A stretch of 12,628 nt of DNA. Origin: an uncultured Bacteroidales bacterium. Its GTDB lineage: Bacteria > Bacteroidota > Bacteroidia > Bacteroidales > Marinilabiliaceae. The stretch covers positions 1-12,628 of the forward strand of contig CAKUYZ010000050.1 in assembly GCA_934717675.1 (NCBI GenBank), in the 5' to 3' direction. The notes below the pieces were generated by a model. The model saw nothing but the letters and a program-made list of their open reading frames with translations, was not told the origin of the DNA and searched no databases. Numbering within the stretch: position 1 is the stretch's first letter; each line of letters starts with the position of its first letter. Below, piece after piece: positions 1-7,044 of the stretch. A program made the position numbers and the translations under genes.

Positions 1-620
1 ACCTTGTTGAGTGGGCTGGCGTAGATGAGGCCACTGGCGCGCCGCAGTGGTGGGCGGAGGATGCCGAGGGCAAGCGCGTGAAGACTGATGACTACCAGAC
101 GGCACAGGCGTATAAGGTGGACACCGAGGATCTCCTCCCGACCGTCTACGGCGGCTTCGGCACGCAGATTGACTTCTTCGGTTTCGACGCCTCCGTGGCT
201 TTCGCCTACCAGCTCGGTGGCAAGATTTATGACAGTGGTTACCAGAACCTTATGCACGGAGGCTCCGACATGGGTCGTAACCTGCACAAGGACAGCCGCA
301 AGGCCTGGACTCCCGAGAACACCAAGACGGATGTGCCGGCTCTTGACTATGGCAACACCTATGTCAACGCCACCTCCACCCGCTTCCTCGTCAGCTCCAA
401 CTACCTTAGCCTGAACAATATCACCTTTGGCTACACGGTTCCGAAGGATCTGACCCGCAAGCTCTATCTTGAGAGTGTCCGCGTCTACTTCGCGGCAGAC
501 AATGTGGCTCTTTGGACCAAGCGCGAGGGTCTTGACCCGCGCCAGAGCTACGTCAAGTCAACCACGTCTCTCTACACCCCCATCCGCACCGTGTCTGGCG
601 GCGTTAAGATTACGTTCTAA
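1..620 (+). CDS. SusC-like TonB-dependent outer-membrane transporter, C-terminal part (5' end beyond window)
   Basis: This is the last ~206 residues of a SusC/RagA-family TonB-dependent receptor, which forms the outer-membrane barrel importing glycans (or sometimes peptides) together with its SusD lid. The reading frame is open from the left edge (first full codon at base 3), so the start, signal peptide, plug and most of the barrel lie outside. Family marks seen are WAGVD near the start, YGGFGTQIDFFGFD, the QLGGKIYD strand, GLDPRQSY, and the terminal PIRTVSGGVKITF, which ends in the aromatic residue typical of outer-membrane barrels. A SusD gene follows after 22 bp, so the two form one operon. 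The C-terminus aligns by eye with the second SusC of the window (9641-12628), including the GGKI-D, LDPR-SY and P-RT-SGG motifs, so they are probably paralogues. The substrate cannot be told from this fragment. Confidence 0.95.
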   Translation, partial: LVEWAGVDEATGAPQWWAEDAEGKRVKTDDYQTAQAYKVDTEDLLPTVYGGFGTQIDFFGFDASVAFAYQLGGKIYDSGYQNLMHGGSDMGRNLHKDSRKAWTPENTKTDVPALDYGNTYVNATSTRFLVSSNYLSLNNITFGYTVPKDLTRKLYLESVRVYFAADNVALWTKREGLDPRQSYVKSTTSLYTPIRTVSGGVKITF

Positions 621-642
621 CACCTAAACAGTGAACTAGACA

Positions 643-2319
643 ATGAAAAAGAAATATATATTCCTGACCGCCGCCGTCTCCTCTCTCGCCCTCACGGCCT
701 GCGAGGATATGGACACAAAGCCGGAAGGCGGCTTCGTCACGGAGGAGCAGAAGTCCGAGATTTATGCGAACGACCCCTCCAAGACATCAGCGGCTGTGGA
801 TGGCTCCTTTATGAAGCTTTCCGCCCGCACCCCTAACGAGAGCAGTGTCGGCGAGGCCCATAATGACTTCGGCTACCCCTCCATCATGCTCTTCACCGAT
901 GTGAATGGCGAGGATGTGGTTGGAAAAGTTACTGGCTACAACTGGTTCAGCCATGAGATCCGCTTCACGGACCGCAGCGTCTCCAGCTACATCGCACAGA
1001 TGGTGTGGCAAGACCTCTACTCCTACATCAACGGGGCCAATGGCATCGTGGCCAGTGTGGACCATGAGACCACTAACGCGCAGACGCAGTTCAGTCTCGC
1101 TCAGGGCTACGCCCTCCGCGCCTTCGCCTACTTCCAGCTCGCTCAGCTCTTCCAGTTCAACTACGTCGGCCATGAGAGTTCGCCTTGCGTACCCATCGTG
1201 ACGGATGAGAACGCAGAGGAGTTCGCTTCCGAGGGTGGCAAGAGGGCTACCGTGCAGGAGGTCTACGACCTCATCTACAGCGATATTGACAGAGCCATTG
1301 AATTGCTTTCCGCATCAGCTGAGGGCGGCTACTCCCGTGGCTCCAACAAGTACCTCGTTGACCTGGCCACGGCCTATGGCATCCGAGCCCGCGTCAACCT
1401 CGTGACGCGCAAGTGGGCCGCCGCGGCTGCCGACGCCGAGAGCGCCATTAGCAATTCGGATGCCGCTCCCGCCTCCATCGCCGACGTCTCCACACCGACT
1501 TTCTGGGACATTGCGGACAATAACTGGATGTGGGGCATCGATGTGGCAGAGACCGACCCCGTTGTGATCTCTGGCATCGTCAACTTCCCATCTATGATTG
1601 GCTCTCTCAACTATGGCTACGCCAATTATCATGGCGGCTTCCAGATAAGCAAGAAGCTCTGGGCGTCAATCCCCGATACCGACGTGCGCAAGGGCTGGTG
1701 GCTCAATGAGAAGGGCGAGGCCACCCACGTCTCTGGCACCGACACCATCGACCACATCTCGGCCAGCATGAAGGCGGGTAGCCTCGACTATTTCGGCTGC
1801 CTCCCCGGTCAGTTCTACGCCCCGTTGACCAACGTCAAGTTCGGCCCCTACAAGGGTGAGGTGGGTACCACCACCAACGCCAACGATGTAATCCTGATGC
1901 GCATTGAGGAGATGTATCTCATCAAGGCGGAGGCTGAACTCATGAGCGGAGGAAATGGCCTCGCCACTCTGACCGAGTTTGTCAAGACATATCGCGACCC
2001 CGAGTACTCCTACGCGGGCAGCGATGTCCATGAGGAAATCTGGCGTCAGCGCCGCATCGAGCTCTGGGGCGAGGGTATTAGCTGGTTTGACATCATGCGA
2101 CTCGGCACGGGCATCAACCGCCTCGGCACTGGCCACGAGAAACTCTACACTTTCGTGATGAGTGGTGACGACACCAAGCTCCTCTGGCCCATCCCAGAGA
2201 GCGAGGTTCAGGCCAACAAGCAGCTCACTGAAGCAGACTACAACCCGACGTCTCCCACGCCGCAGCCTGTCAAGGCCACAGGCACGGAGACCATCTACGA
2301 CGAGAAGATCAACATGTAG
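643..2319 (+). CDS. SusD/RagB-family outer-membrane glycan-binding lipoprotein
   Basis: A 558-residue SusD-like lipoprotein, the surface lid that binds ligand and sits on the SusC barrel. A lipoprotein signal peptide is clear: MKKK, a hydrophobic stretch, then the lipobox LTAC with Cys20 as the predicted lipidated residue, followed by acidic residues (EDMD) that resemble a Bacteroidota surface-export signal. The TPR-like helical part is seen around GYALRAFAYFQLAQ (about residues 153-166), and the family C-terminal signature RRIELWGEG followed by WFDIMRLG lies at about residues 470-487. Length is normal for the family. The ATG at 643 is chosen because the signal peptide starts there; no strong Shine-Dalgarno sequence is present, as is common in this phylum. 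It follows susC by 22 bp and is followed by a terminator, so the unit ends as SusC-SusD with no enzyme gene behind it. It has only two cysteines besides Cys20. The ligand is unknown. Confidence 0.96.
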   Translation: MKKKYIFLTAAVSSLALTACEDMDTKPEGGFVTEEQKSEIYANDPSKTSAAVDGSFMKLSARTPNESSVGEAHNDFGYPSIMLFTDVNGEDVVGKVTGYNWFSHEIRFTDRSVSSYIAQMVWQDLYSYINGANGIVASVDHETTNAQTQFSLAQGYALRAFAYFQLAQLFQFNYVGHESSPCVPIVTDENAEEFASEGGKRATVQEVYDLIYSDIDRAIELLSASAEGGYSRGSNKYLVDLATAYGIRARVNLVTRKWAAAAADAESAISNSDAAPASIADVSTPTFWDIADNNWMWGIDVAETDPVVISGIVNFPSMIGSLNYGYANYHGGFQISKKLWASIPDTDVRKGWWLNEKGEATHVSGTDTIDHISASMKAGSLDYFGCLPGQFYAPLTNVKFGPYKGEVGTTTNANDVILMRIEEMYLIKAEAELMSGGNGLATLTEFVKTYRDPEYSYAGSDVHEEIWRQRRIELWGEGISWFDIMRLGTGINRLGTGHEKLYTFVMSGDDTKLLWPIPESEVQANKQLTEADYNPTSPTPQPVKATGTETIYDEKINM

Positions 2320-2345
2320 CGGCGCGCCAATGCGCTAAGATTATG

Positions 2346-2386
2346 GCCTCGCCACCTCACCAAGAGGTGGCGGGGCTTTTCTCTTT
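2346..2386 (+). terminator. Rho-independent terminator after the first susCD pair
   Basis: A 13-bp stem (2346-2358 pairing with 2364-2376, one G-T wobble) closes a 5-base ACCAA loop and is followed by TTTTCTCTTT. It lies 27 bp past the SusD stop codon and separates the SusCD operon from malQ. Confidence 0.9.
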
Positions 2387-2444
2387 CCGCCAGCATGGGG
2401 CGGAATTGACGGGCGATGAGGTGGACGCGAGTGCGGCAATTTAT

Positions 2445-2452
2445 TACTTTTG
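2445..2452 (+). promoter_or_regulatory. Candidate Bacteroidota -7 promoter element for malQ-cdd
   Basis: TACTTTTG matches the Bacteroidota -7 consensus TAnnTTTG exactly and sits in the AT-rich patch TTTATTACTTTTGTG within GC-rich DNA. No good -33 TTTG is seen about 19 bases upstream, which lowers confidence. If used, it would give a leader of about 140 bases before malQ. A weaker alternative close to the gene is TAAGTTAG at about 2562-2569. The remaining intergenic DNA (2453-2599) holds an imperfect hairpin with TTTGAG/CTCAAA arms (2523-2528 with 2548-2553) and nothing else I recognise. Confidence 0.55.
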
Positions 2453-2599
2453 TGTCATGACGGCGGGCAAAGTCGGCCATTGGCGGAAACGAAACGCCCC
2501 CCGCTGCGTAAAAGAAAGAGTGTTTGAGGCTCGCGCCAAGGTGGGCGCTCAAAAGCCAATATAAGTTAGCCCTCAAGAAAACATAACCATATACCATTG

Positions 2600-5233
2600 A
2601 TGTTGAAGACTTTTCATGTCAATTACAAAACAGAGGAAGGCGACGCCGTCCTGATAGAGATACGCCCCTCTGCCGATGCCCCAGCCCAATCTTTCGAGAT
2701 GAAGGACCTCGGTGGCGGAGACAGGGCCTACTCCACGGCCGTGGCCGACTTCTTCCAATATCGCTACGCCGTCAGGATGCGCGACGGCCTGATTGAGGAG
2801 AGGCATTGGCGATACTCGCTGAGTTTGAAAGCCGACGTTGATGTCTACGACACCTGGCGCAGCCCGCAGAGCGGCGTAGACGCCCTCGCCGCCACAGAGT
2901 TCAGCAGCGCAGTCTTCACTCCGGAGGCCGACGCTGAGATCCCCGCCCCACCCACGCATGGCGCGCTAGTGGTGGTGCTGGTGGAGCCTCGCGTTGAGAA
3001 AGGGGAGGAGATAAGAGTGGTCTCCAAGCAGTTTGTCAACTGGAACGTGGGGCAAGCCATGAAAATGCGGCGTTGCCGCGACTTCACGTGGGTGCTGGAC
3101 CTGGGAGCCATCCCCATAATGAAAGAGTTCGAGTTCAAATTCGTCATCTGGGACACCAGGGAAGACCGCTTCAAACGCTATGAGGATGGTGAGAACCGCG
3201 TCATACGCGTCAAGCCAGGCAAGACGGAGGTCTACGTCTTCAACGAGTTCAATTTTGGCCGGCCGTGGCGCGCCGCGGGAGTGGCCGTGCCTGTCTTCTC
3301 CCTGCGCTCTCACAAGGGGCGCGGCTGCGGTGAGTTCGCCGACCTTAAGCCCTTGGCCGACTGGTGCCAGCAGGCGCACCTCAGGGTCATCCAGCTCCTG
3401 CCCATCAATGACACCACGGCCATCCGCCAGTGGCATGACTCATACCCCTACAACGCCATATCCATCATGGCCCTCCACCCCAGCTATATGGCCGTGGACG
3501 AGGTCTATGCCCACTATGGCAAGCGCATGCGCGCCATGGACCGCGAGACGGGCCTCTACCTCAACGACACCGTGACGCTGGACTACAACCGCACCCGCGA
3601 TTGGAAAGACCACACCCTGCGCGCTCTCTACGAACAGGTGGCGCCGGAGTTCGAGGCCGCGCCGGAGACCAAGGCGTATATGCAGGCCAACGCCTCGTGG
3701 TTGCCGGACTATGCCGCTTTCGCTATGCTCCGAGACAAATATGGCACGCCAAACTTCCGTCTGTGGCCGCGAATGAGTCGCCACAGACGCAAAGACGTCG
3801 ACGCCCTCTTCGCCCCGGAGTCAGAAGACCGCGCCGAGGTCATGTACCGCGTCTTCTTGCAGTACCATCTGGAGCGTCAGCTTCGCGACGCCATTGCCTA
3901 CGTCCATTCCAAAGGCATAGCCATCAAGGGAGACCTCCCCATTGGCATCAACCCCCACTCCGTGGAGGCGTGGACGGAGCCGGAGCTCTTCAACTTCGGC
4001 CTCCAGGCCGGCGCGCCGCCTGACTTCTTCTCTCGCGACGGACAGAACTGGGGCTTCCCGACATACAATTGGGACGTCATGAAACGCGACGGCTACAGCT
4101 GGTGGGAGCGGCGCATGCAGAGAATGCAGATGTTCTTTGACGCCTTCCGCATCGACCACATCTTGGGCTTCTTCCGCATCTGGTCCATACCGTTCCCATT
4201 CCACAGCGGCCTCATGGGCGTCTTCTCCCCGTCGTTGCCGCTCTCTGCTGGCGAATTGGCGCAGCGCGGGGTCCGTACCCCGGCGGCCGATTTGGCATGG
4301 CCCGTGGTCACTGAGGACTTCATCCGCCGCCAGTTCTCAGAATATGCCGATGCCGCCAAACGCTTCTTCGACCAGCGCGCGGGCCTGTATCGCCTCAAAG
4401 AGGGCTATTTCGACCCCGCTAGATTCGATGATTGGATTGAGCGCGACGTGGACCAGAATGCCCGTGAGAGAGTCCGCGCGGGGGTGGCCAACGTGCTTCA
4501 CGAGGTTCTGCTCGTCTCCGTCAAAGAGGGCGAGTGGCAGCCGCGCATCATGCTCGACGAGACGGACCGATTCCGCCGCCTGCCTGATGACGAGCGCGGT
4601 GCCATAAAAGCCATATATGACGACTTCTTCTTCCACCGTCACAACGACTTCTGGAAAAAGTGCGCCGAGGAGCGTCTGGGCGCGCTGCTGAATAAATGCG
4701 GGATGCTGGTCTGTGGCGAGGATCTGGGCATGATTCCCGCCTCCGTGCCCATTGTCATGCAACGGATGCAGATACTCTCGTTGGAGCTGCAGCGAATGCC
4801 CAAAGAGAGCTGGCAACGCTTCGGCACGCCCGCCTACTACCCATATCTCTCCGTCTGCGCCACGTCGAGCCACGACATATCCGGCATCCGCGGATGGTGG
4901 GAAGAGGATCGCAAAGACGTGGAGTGGTACTATCACAACATCATGGGCCGTGGCGGAGACGTGCCGGCCGTGGCCACGGGCGAGATTGTCACCAACATTG
5001 TTTGCCAGCACCTCAACGCCCCGTCAATGCTCTGCATCAACCCCATACAGGACTATGCGGGAATGTGCGACGACGTGCCTCACCTCCTGCCTTTCGAGGA
5101 GCGCATCAACGTGCCGAGCAACGCCGACCAGCATTGGTGCTATCGCGTGCCGTTCTGCGTAGACGACCTCACGACCAGATACAGCCAACTGGGAGACAAA
5201 GTGGCCGCGTGCGTAGACGCTAGCGGACGTTAG
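2600..5233 (+). CDS. malQ: 4-alpha-glucanotransferase (amylomaltase, GH77) with two N-terminal CBM20 domains
   Basis: Cytosolic MalQ/DPE2-type enzyme of 877 residues. It transfers 4-alpha-glucan segments between malto-oligosaccharides and releases glucose. Two CBM20 starch-binding modules come first (about residues 4-105, ending near DTWR, and 120-205, with FKFVIWD and YEDGENR). The GH77 barrel runs from about residue 220 to the end. Visible family motifs are YPYNAISIMALHP, GDLPIG (Asp445), the predicted nucleophile Asp519 in RIDH, the acid/base Glu707 in GEDLG, and the stabilising Asp759 in SSHD. The 188-residue gap between nucleophile and acid/base is much longer than in short bacterial amylomaltases and fits the insertion known in plant DPE2 and Bacteroidota MalQ. 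A TTG codon directly precedes the ATG; I chose the ATG at 2600. No signal peptide is seen. cdd follows 32 bp later, probably in the same transcript. No damage to key residues is visible. Confidence 0.96.
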   Translation: MLKTFHVNYKTEEGDAVLIEIRPSADAPAQSFEMKDLGGGDRAYSTAVADFFQYRYAVRMRDGLIEERHWRYSLSLKADVDVYDTWRSPQSGVDALAATEFSSAVFTPEADAEIPAPPTHGALVVVLVEPRVEKGEEIRVVSKQFVNWNVGQAMKMRRCRDFTWVLDLGAIPIMKEFEFKFVIWDTREDRFKRYEDGENRVIRVKPGKTEVYVFNEFNFGRPWRAAGVAVPVFSLRSHKGRGCGEFADLKPLADWCQQAHLRVIQLLPINDTTAIRQWHDSYPYNAISIMALHPSYMAVDEVYAHYGKRMRAMDRETGLYLNDTVTLDYNRTRDWKDHTLRALYEQVAPEFEAAPETKAYMQANASWLPDYAAFAMLRDKYGTPNFRLWPRMSRHRRKDVDALFAPESEDRAEVMYRVFLQYHLERQLRDAIAYVHSKGIAIKGDLPIGINPHSVEAWTEPELFNFGLQAGAPPDFFSRDGQNWGFPTYNWDVMKRDGYSWWERRMQRMQMFFDAFRIDHILGFFRIWSIPFPFHSGLMGVFSPSLPLSAGELAQRGVRTPAADLAWPVVTEDFIRRQFSEYADAAKRFFDQRAGLYRLKEGYFDPARFDDWIERDVDQNARERVRAGVANVLHEVLLVSVKEGEWQPRIMLDETDRFRRLPDDERGAIKAIYDDFFFHRHNDFWKKCAEERLGALLNKCGMLVCGEDLGMIPASVPIVMQRMQILSLELQRMPKESWQRFGTPAYYPYLSVCATSSHDISGIRGWWEEDRKDVEWYYHNIMGRGGDVPAVATGEIVTNIVCQHLNAPSMLCINPIQDYAGMCDDVPHLLPFEERINVPSNADQHWCYRVPFCVDDLTTRYSQLGDKVAACVDASGR

Positions 5234-5265
5234 CCAAAACTCTACCTCAAAAACAAAAAAGAGCC

Positions 5266-5754
5266 ATGAAAGAACGCGACGTGACAGTCTCCATATCACT
5301 GGGCGGGTCAAGAGACGCCGTCTCGGCCGAGACGGAAAGCCTGCTCCAGGCCGCCAAAGAGGCCGCGCGCAAGGCCTACGCCCCATACTCAAAATTTCGC
5401 GTGGGCGCGGCCGCCCTGCTAGACAATGGCGAGGTGGTGGCAGCCAGCAACCAGGAGAACGCCGCCTACCCGAGCGGCCTCTGCGCCGAGAGGGTCACGG
5501 TGTTCTATGCCAACGCCAAGTATCCGCAAGCGAGGGTGACACGCCTGCTCATATATGCCGAGACCGAGCGCGGGGCCGTCGTAACGCCCATATCGCCCTG
5601 TGGCGCGTGCCGCCAGGTGCTGTTGGAGAAAGAGACAGTGCAAGGCTCACCCATAAAGGTCTCATTGGCCGGAGCCGCGGAGATGTACAACATCCAGTCC
5701 ATAGCTCACCTCCTGCCCCTCTCTTTCGTGCCCAAGAGCCTAGAGGGGGAGTGA
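5266..5754 (+). CDS. cdd: Cytidine deaminase
   Basis: A 162-residue homotetramer-type cytidine deaminase that converts cytidine and deoxycytidine to uridine and deoxyuridine in pyrimidine salvage in the cytosol. The zinc site is complete: Cys73 and Glu75 in CAER (Glu75 is the proton shuttle), and Cys112 and Cys115 in PCGACRQ. The ribose-binding motif is NQENAAYPSG (Asn62, Glu64), and AYAPYSKFRVGAA (about residues 37-49) is the usual N-terminal motif. The first ~20 residues are a short extension, which I recall as usual for Bacteroidota members. The ATG at 5266 has an A-rich, AAAAAAGAG-containing upstream region. It lies 32 bp after malQ with no terminator between, so co-transcription is likely; no metabolic link between the two is evident. 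It ends at a single TGA, and the same frame stays open into the downstream remnant. A strong terminator follows at 5783. Confidence 0.96.
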   Translation: MKERDVTVSISLGGSRDAVSAETESLLQAAKEAARKAYAPYSKFRVGAAALLDNGEVVAASNQENAAYPSGLCAERVTVFYANAKYPQARVTRLLIYAETERGAVVTPISPCGACRQVLLEKETVQGSPIKVSLAGAAEMYNIQSIAHLLPLSFVPKSLEGE

Positions 5755-5782
5755 CGGACTCTAAGCCCTCCAAAAACAAGCG

Positions 5783-5828
5783 GCCGGTGCCGCGGCAAGT
5801 CACCCTGCTTGCCGCGGCGCCGGCTTTT
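5783..5828 (+). terminator. Rho-independent terminator after malQ-cdd
   Basis: A 17-bp GC-rich stem (5783-5799 with 5808-5824, one G-T wobble) with an 8-base loop is followed by TTTT. It lies 28 bp past the cdd stop. The downstream arm also shares CGGC with a second small inverted repeat, CGGCTTTT-CAT-AAAAGCCG (5821-5839). Confidence 0.9.
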
Positions 5829-5841
5829 CATAAAAGCCGCG

Positions 5842-6555
5842 AATGATTATATTTGTGGGGCGTTGTATTACATTTCAAAAGCAATGTCATCGCAAGGCTT
5901 TCGCGGCTACGGGTGGGAATATGTGGAGCTTAAAGCCGTCGTGGGCGTCTTTCTGATGAATTTTGAGGTGGCATGGAATTTGCGAAGCAATGACAAGATC
6001 GGCCCTGCCGTTGAAAGCAAATTCCGCACAGACGTAGTCTTGGCCGACAAGGAGAGCGGACGGGTTTTCTCCGACAAGATCAGGATGATATTCCTCCAGC
6101 TGCCACTCTTCCAGCCGGACAAACCCGATGACTGCCATACAGATTTTGAACGTTGGATATTCACACTTAAACATATGGAGACCTTGGAAAGAATGCCATT
6201 CGAGGCAAAGAAAGCCGTCTTCGCCCGCTTGGCCCAGATATGCGCCCAAGCCAAGCTCGTGGGCAAGGACAAGGCGAACTACGAGGCCAGCCTAAAGGCC
6301 TACCGCGACGCCAACGCCATTCGCAAATATTACGAGACGGCGGAGGATACGGCTCGCGCCGAAGGGAAGGCGGAAGGCCTGGTAGAGGGAAAGGCTATGG
6401 GAAAAGTGGAAGGCATTGCCATAGGGGAGAAGATGGCCGAAGCTAAACTTATGGAAACGGCGAAAACACTGAGTGAGATGGGACTCCCCCTAGATTCCAT
6501 TGCCAAGGCAGTTGGCTTGCCAGAGGTGAAATTGCGCGAGATGGGGCTGCGCTAG
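5842..6555 (+). pseudogene. N-terminally truncated PD-(D/E)XK_2 (Rpn-like) transposase-family gene
   Basis: The product matches the C-terminal two thirds of the PD-(D/E)XK nuclease family linked to transposition and recombination (PDDEXK_2, Rpn-like). Recognised stretches are ALYYISKAMSSQGFRGYG, KAVVGVFLMNFE, FRTDVVLADKESG, FSDKIRMIFLQLPLF, TDFERWIFTLKHMETLERMP and YRDANAIRKYYE. They are followed by the alternating EGKAEG-type repeat and a short C-terminal helix ending PEVKLREMGLR. Homology starts near 5842-5860, right behind the cdd terminator. The N-terminal part that carries the catalytic Asp and Glu-x-Gln/Lys residues is missing, so nuclease activity is not expected. The frame is open further left into the terminator stem, where a TTG at 5809 is an implausible start. 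If translated, the first sensible start is the ATG at 5884, giving 223 residues. A TATATTTG at 5848-5855 could drive it. I call it a degraded gene, but a short expressed protein is not excluded. Confidence 0.75.
5848..5855 (+). promoter_or_regulatory. Promoter-like element ahead of the truncated PD-(D/E)XK gene
   Basis: TATATTTG fits TAnnTTTG exactly. TTTT at 5825-5828 lies 19 bases upstream, a 3-of-4 match to the -33 TTTG at the usual spacing. It would place transcription start near 5862, about 20 bases before the ATG at 5884. The same bases are still homologous coding sequence of the remnant, so the match may be chance. Confidence 0.35.
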
Positions 6556-6564
6556 GGGTTCAGA

Positions 6565-6621
6565 TGTAGAGACGGGTCGTAGCCCGTCTCCCGTGACGGT
6601 CAGAGAGCAAGAATCAAACGC
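6565..6621. repeat. 57-bp intergenic repeat, copy 1, with perfect hairpin
   Basis: First of two direct copies that match at 51 of 57 positions with no gaps. It begins TGTAGAGACGGG and ends AATCAAACGC. GAGACGGG (6569-6576) and CCCGTCTC (6583-6590) form a perfect 8-bp inverted repeat around a TCGTAG loop. There is no T-tract behind it, so it does not look like a terminator. It starts 9 bp past the stop codon of the truncated PD-(D/E)XK gene. Confidence 0.8.
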
Positions 6622-6659
6622 AAAACCCTCCCCAAAAGCCCCCCGCCTCCAAGCCACCG

Positions 6660-6716
6660 TGTAGAGAGGGGTCGTAGCCCGTCTCCCGCAACAGTCAGAG
6701 AGCAAACATCAAACGC
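6660..6716. repeat. 57-bp intergenic repeat, copy 2, with imperfect hairpin
   Basis: Second copy, 95 bp downstream of the first, separated by a C- and A-rich 38-bp spacer that shows nothing I recognise. It differs at six positions. One change (C to G in the left arm) breaks one base pair of the hairpin, giving GAGAGGGG against CCCGTCTC. The rest of 6717-6770 shows no gene. Confidence 0.8.
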
Positions 6717-6770
6717 CACCGGAGATGACAAAATTTGCCACGCCCTCTCCCAAAAGATTGACGCGAACCA

Positions 6771-6809
6771 ACACAAAAAGAGCCGTCAACACCCACGCAT
6801 TGACGGCTC
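6771..6809 (-). terminator. Rho-independent terminator of tRNA-Trp
   Basis: On the minus strand, a perfect 10-bp stem (6800-6809 with 6780-6789) with a 10-base loop is followed by TTTTT (6775-6779). It lies 6 bp past the 3' end of the tRNA, so the tRNA is transcribed alone. Confidence 0.88.
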
Positions 6810-6815
6810 AAGCCG

Positions 6816-6888
6816 CACGGGTGGAGAGACTCGAACTCCCGACACTCGGTTTTGGAGACCGATGCTCTACCAACTGAACTACACCCGT
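6816..6888 (-). tRNA. tRNA-Trp (anticodon CCA)
   Basis: Read on the minus strand, 73 bases fold as a full cloverleaf. The acceptor stem is ACGGGTG/CACCCGT with discriminator G. The D arm is GTTC/GAGC, the anticodon stem TCGGT/ACCGA with loop CTCCAAA (anticodon at 6853-6855), and the T arm GGGAG/CTCTC with loop TTCGAGT, including one G-T pair. The 3' CCA is not encoded and would be added after transcription. It has its own promoter and terminator and no co-directional gene close by on either side. Confidence 0.95.
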
Positions 6889-6909
6889 TTGTCTGTCATT
6901 TCGACACCG

Positions 6910-6940
6910 CAAAGTTACTCATTTTTTTAATCTGCGCAAC
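6910..6940 (-). promoter_or_regulatory. Promoter of tRNA-Trp (Bacteroidota type)
   Basis: On the minus strand, TAACTTTG (6917-6910) matches TAnnTTTG exactly. GTTG (6940-6937), a 3-of-4 match to the -33 TTTG, lies 19 bases upstream. Transcription would start about 15 bases before the tRNA 5' end. The spacer is A-rich. Confidence 0.75.
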
Positions 6941-6982
6941 ATAACGCGCAATGTTTTTATGACAGCCAGTATGGCTAAACGC

Positions 6983-7027
6983 AAAAAATACCGCCCTGAA
7001 GGGAAGTCCCCCAGGGCGGCTTTTTTT
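6983..7027. terminator. Bidirectional terminator between tRNA-Trp and the minus-strand operon
   Basis: An 8-bp perfect stem (CCGCCCTG 6991-6998 with CAGGGCGG 7012-7019), with possible inner GGG/CCC pairs, is flanked by AAAAAA (6983-6988) on one side and TTTTTTT (7021-7027) on the other. On the minus strand it ends the SusC-SusD-lipoprotein operon 18 bp past the last stop codon and insulates the tRNA promoter from it. Confidence 0.88.
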
Positions 7028-7044
7028 AGTGCGCAACCGTAGCT

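Noticed and set aside
787..2136. Minus-strand open frames opposite the first susD
   Set aside because: Their compositions look like antisense shadows of a well-recognised SusD gene, with no signal peptide or motif of their own.
2597..2599. TTG as the start codon of malQ
   Set aside because: An ATG follows directly and gives the same protein minus one residue, so the ATG is preferred.
4337..5011. Long minus-strand open frame opposite malQ (224 codons)
   Set aside because: It lies wholly inside malQ, whose domains and catalytic motifs are clear. The antisense product shows no family features and such frames are common in GC-rich genes.
5809..5811. TTG as the start of the PD-(D/E)XK gene
   Set aside because: It lies inside the downstream arm of the cdd terminator, and the residues it would add before about 5842 do not resemble the family.
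6565..6716. Possible CRISPR array from the repeated 57-bp unit
   Set aside because: There are only two copies, the repeat is longer than usual with six mismatches, there is one low-complexity spacer, and no cas gene is nearby.
6771..6888. tRNA-Trp as an integration site for a mobile element
   Set aside because: No integrase gene and no duplicate of the tRNA 3' end is visible in the window; the neighbouring remnant belongs to a different family.
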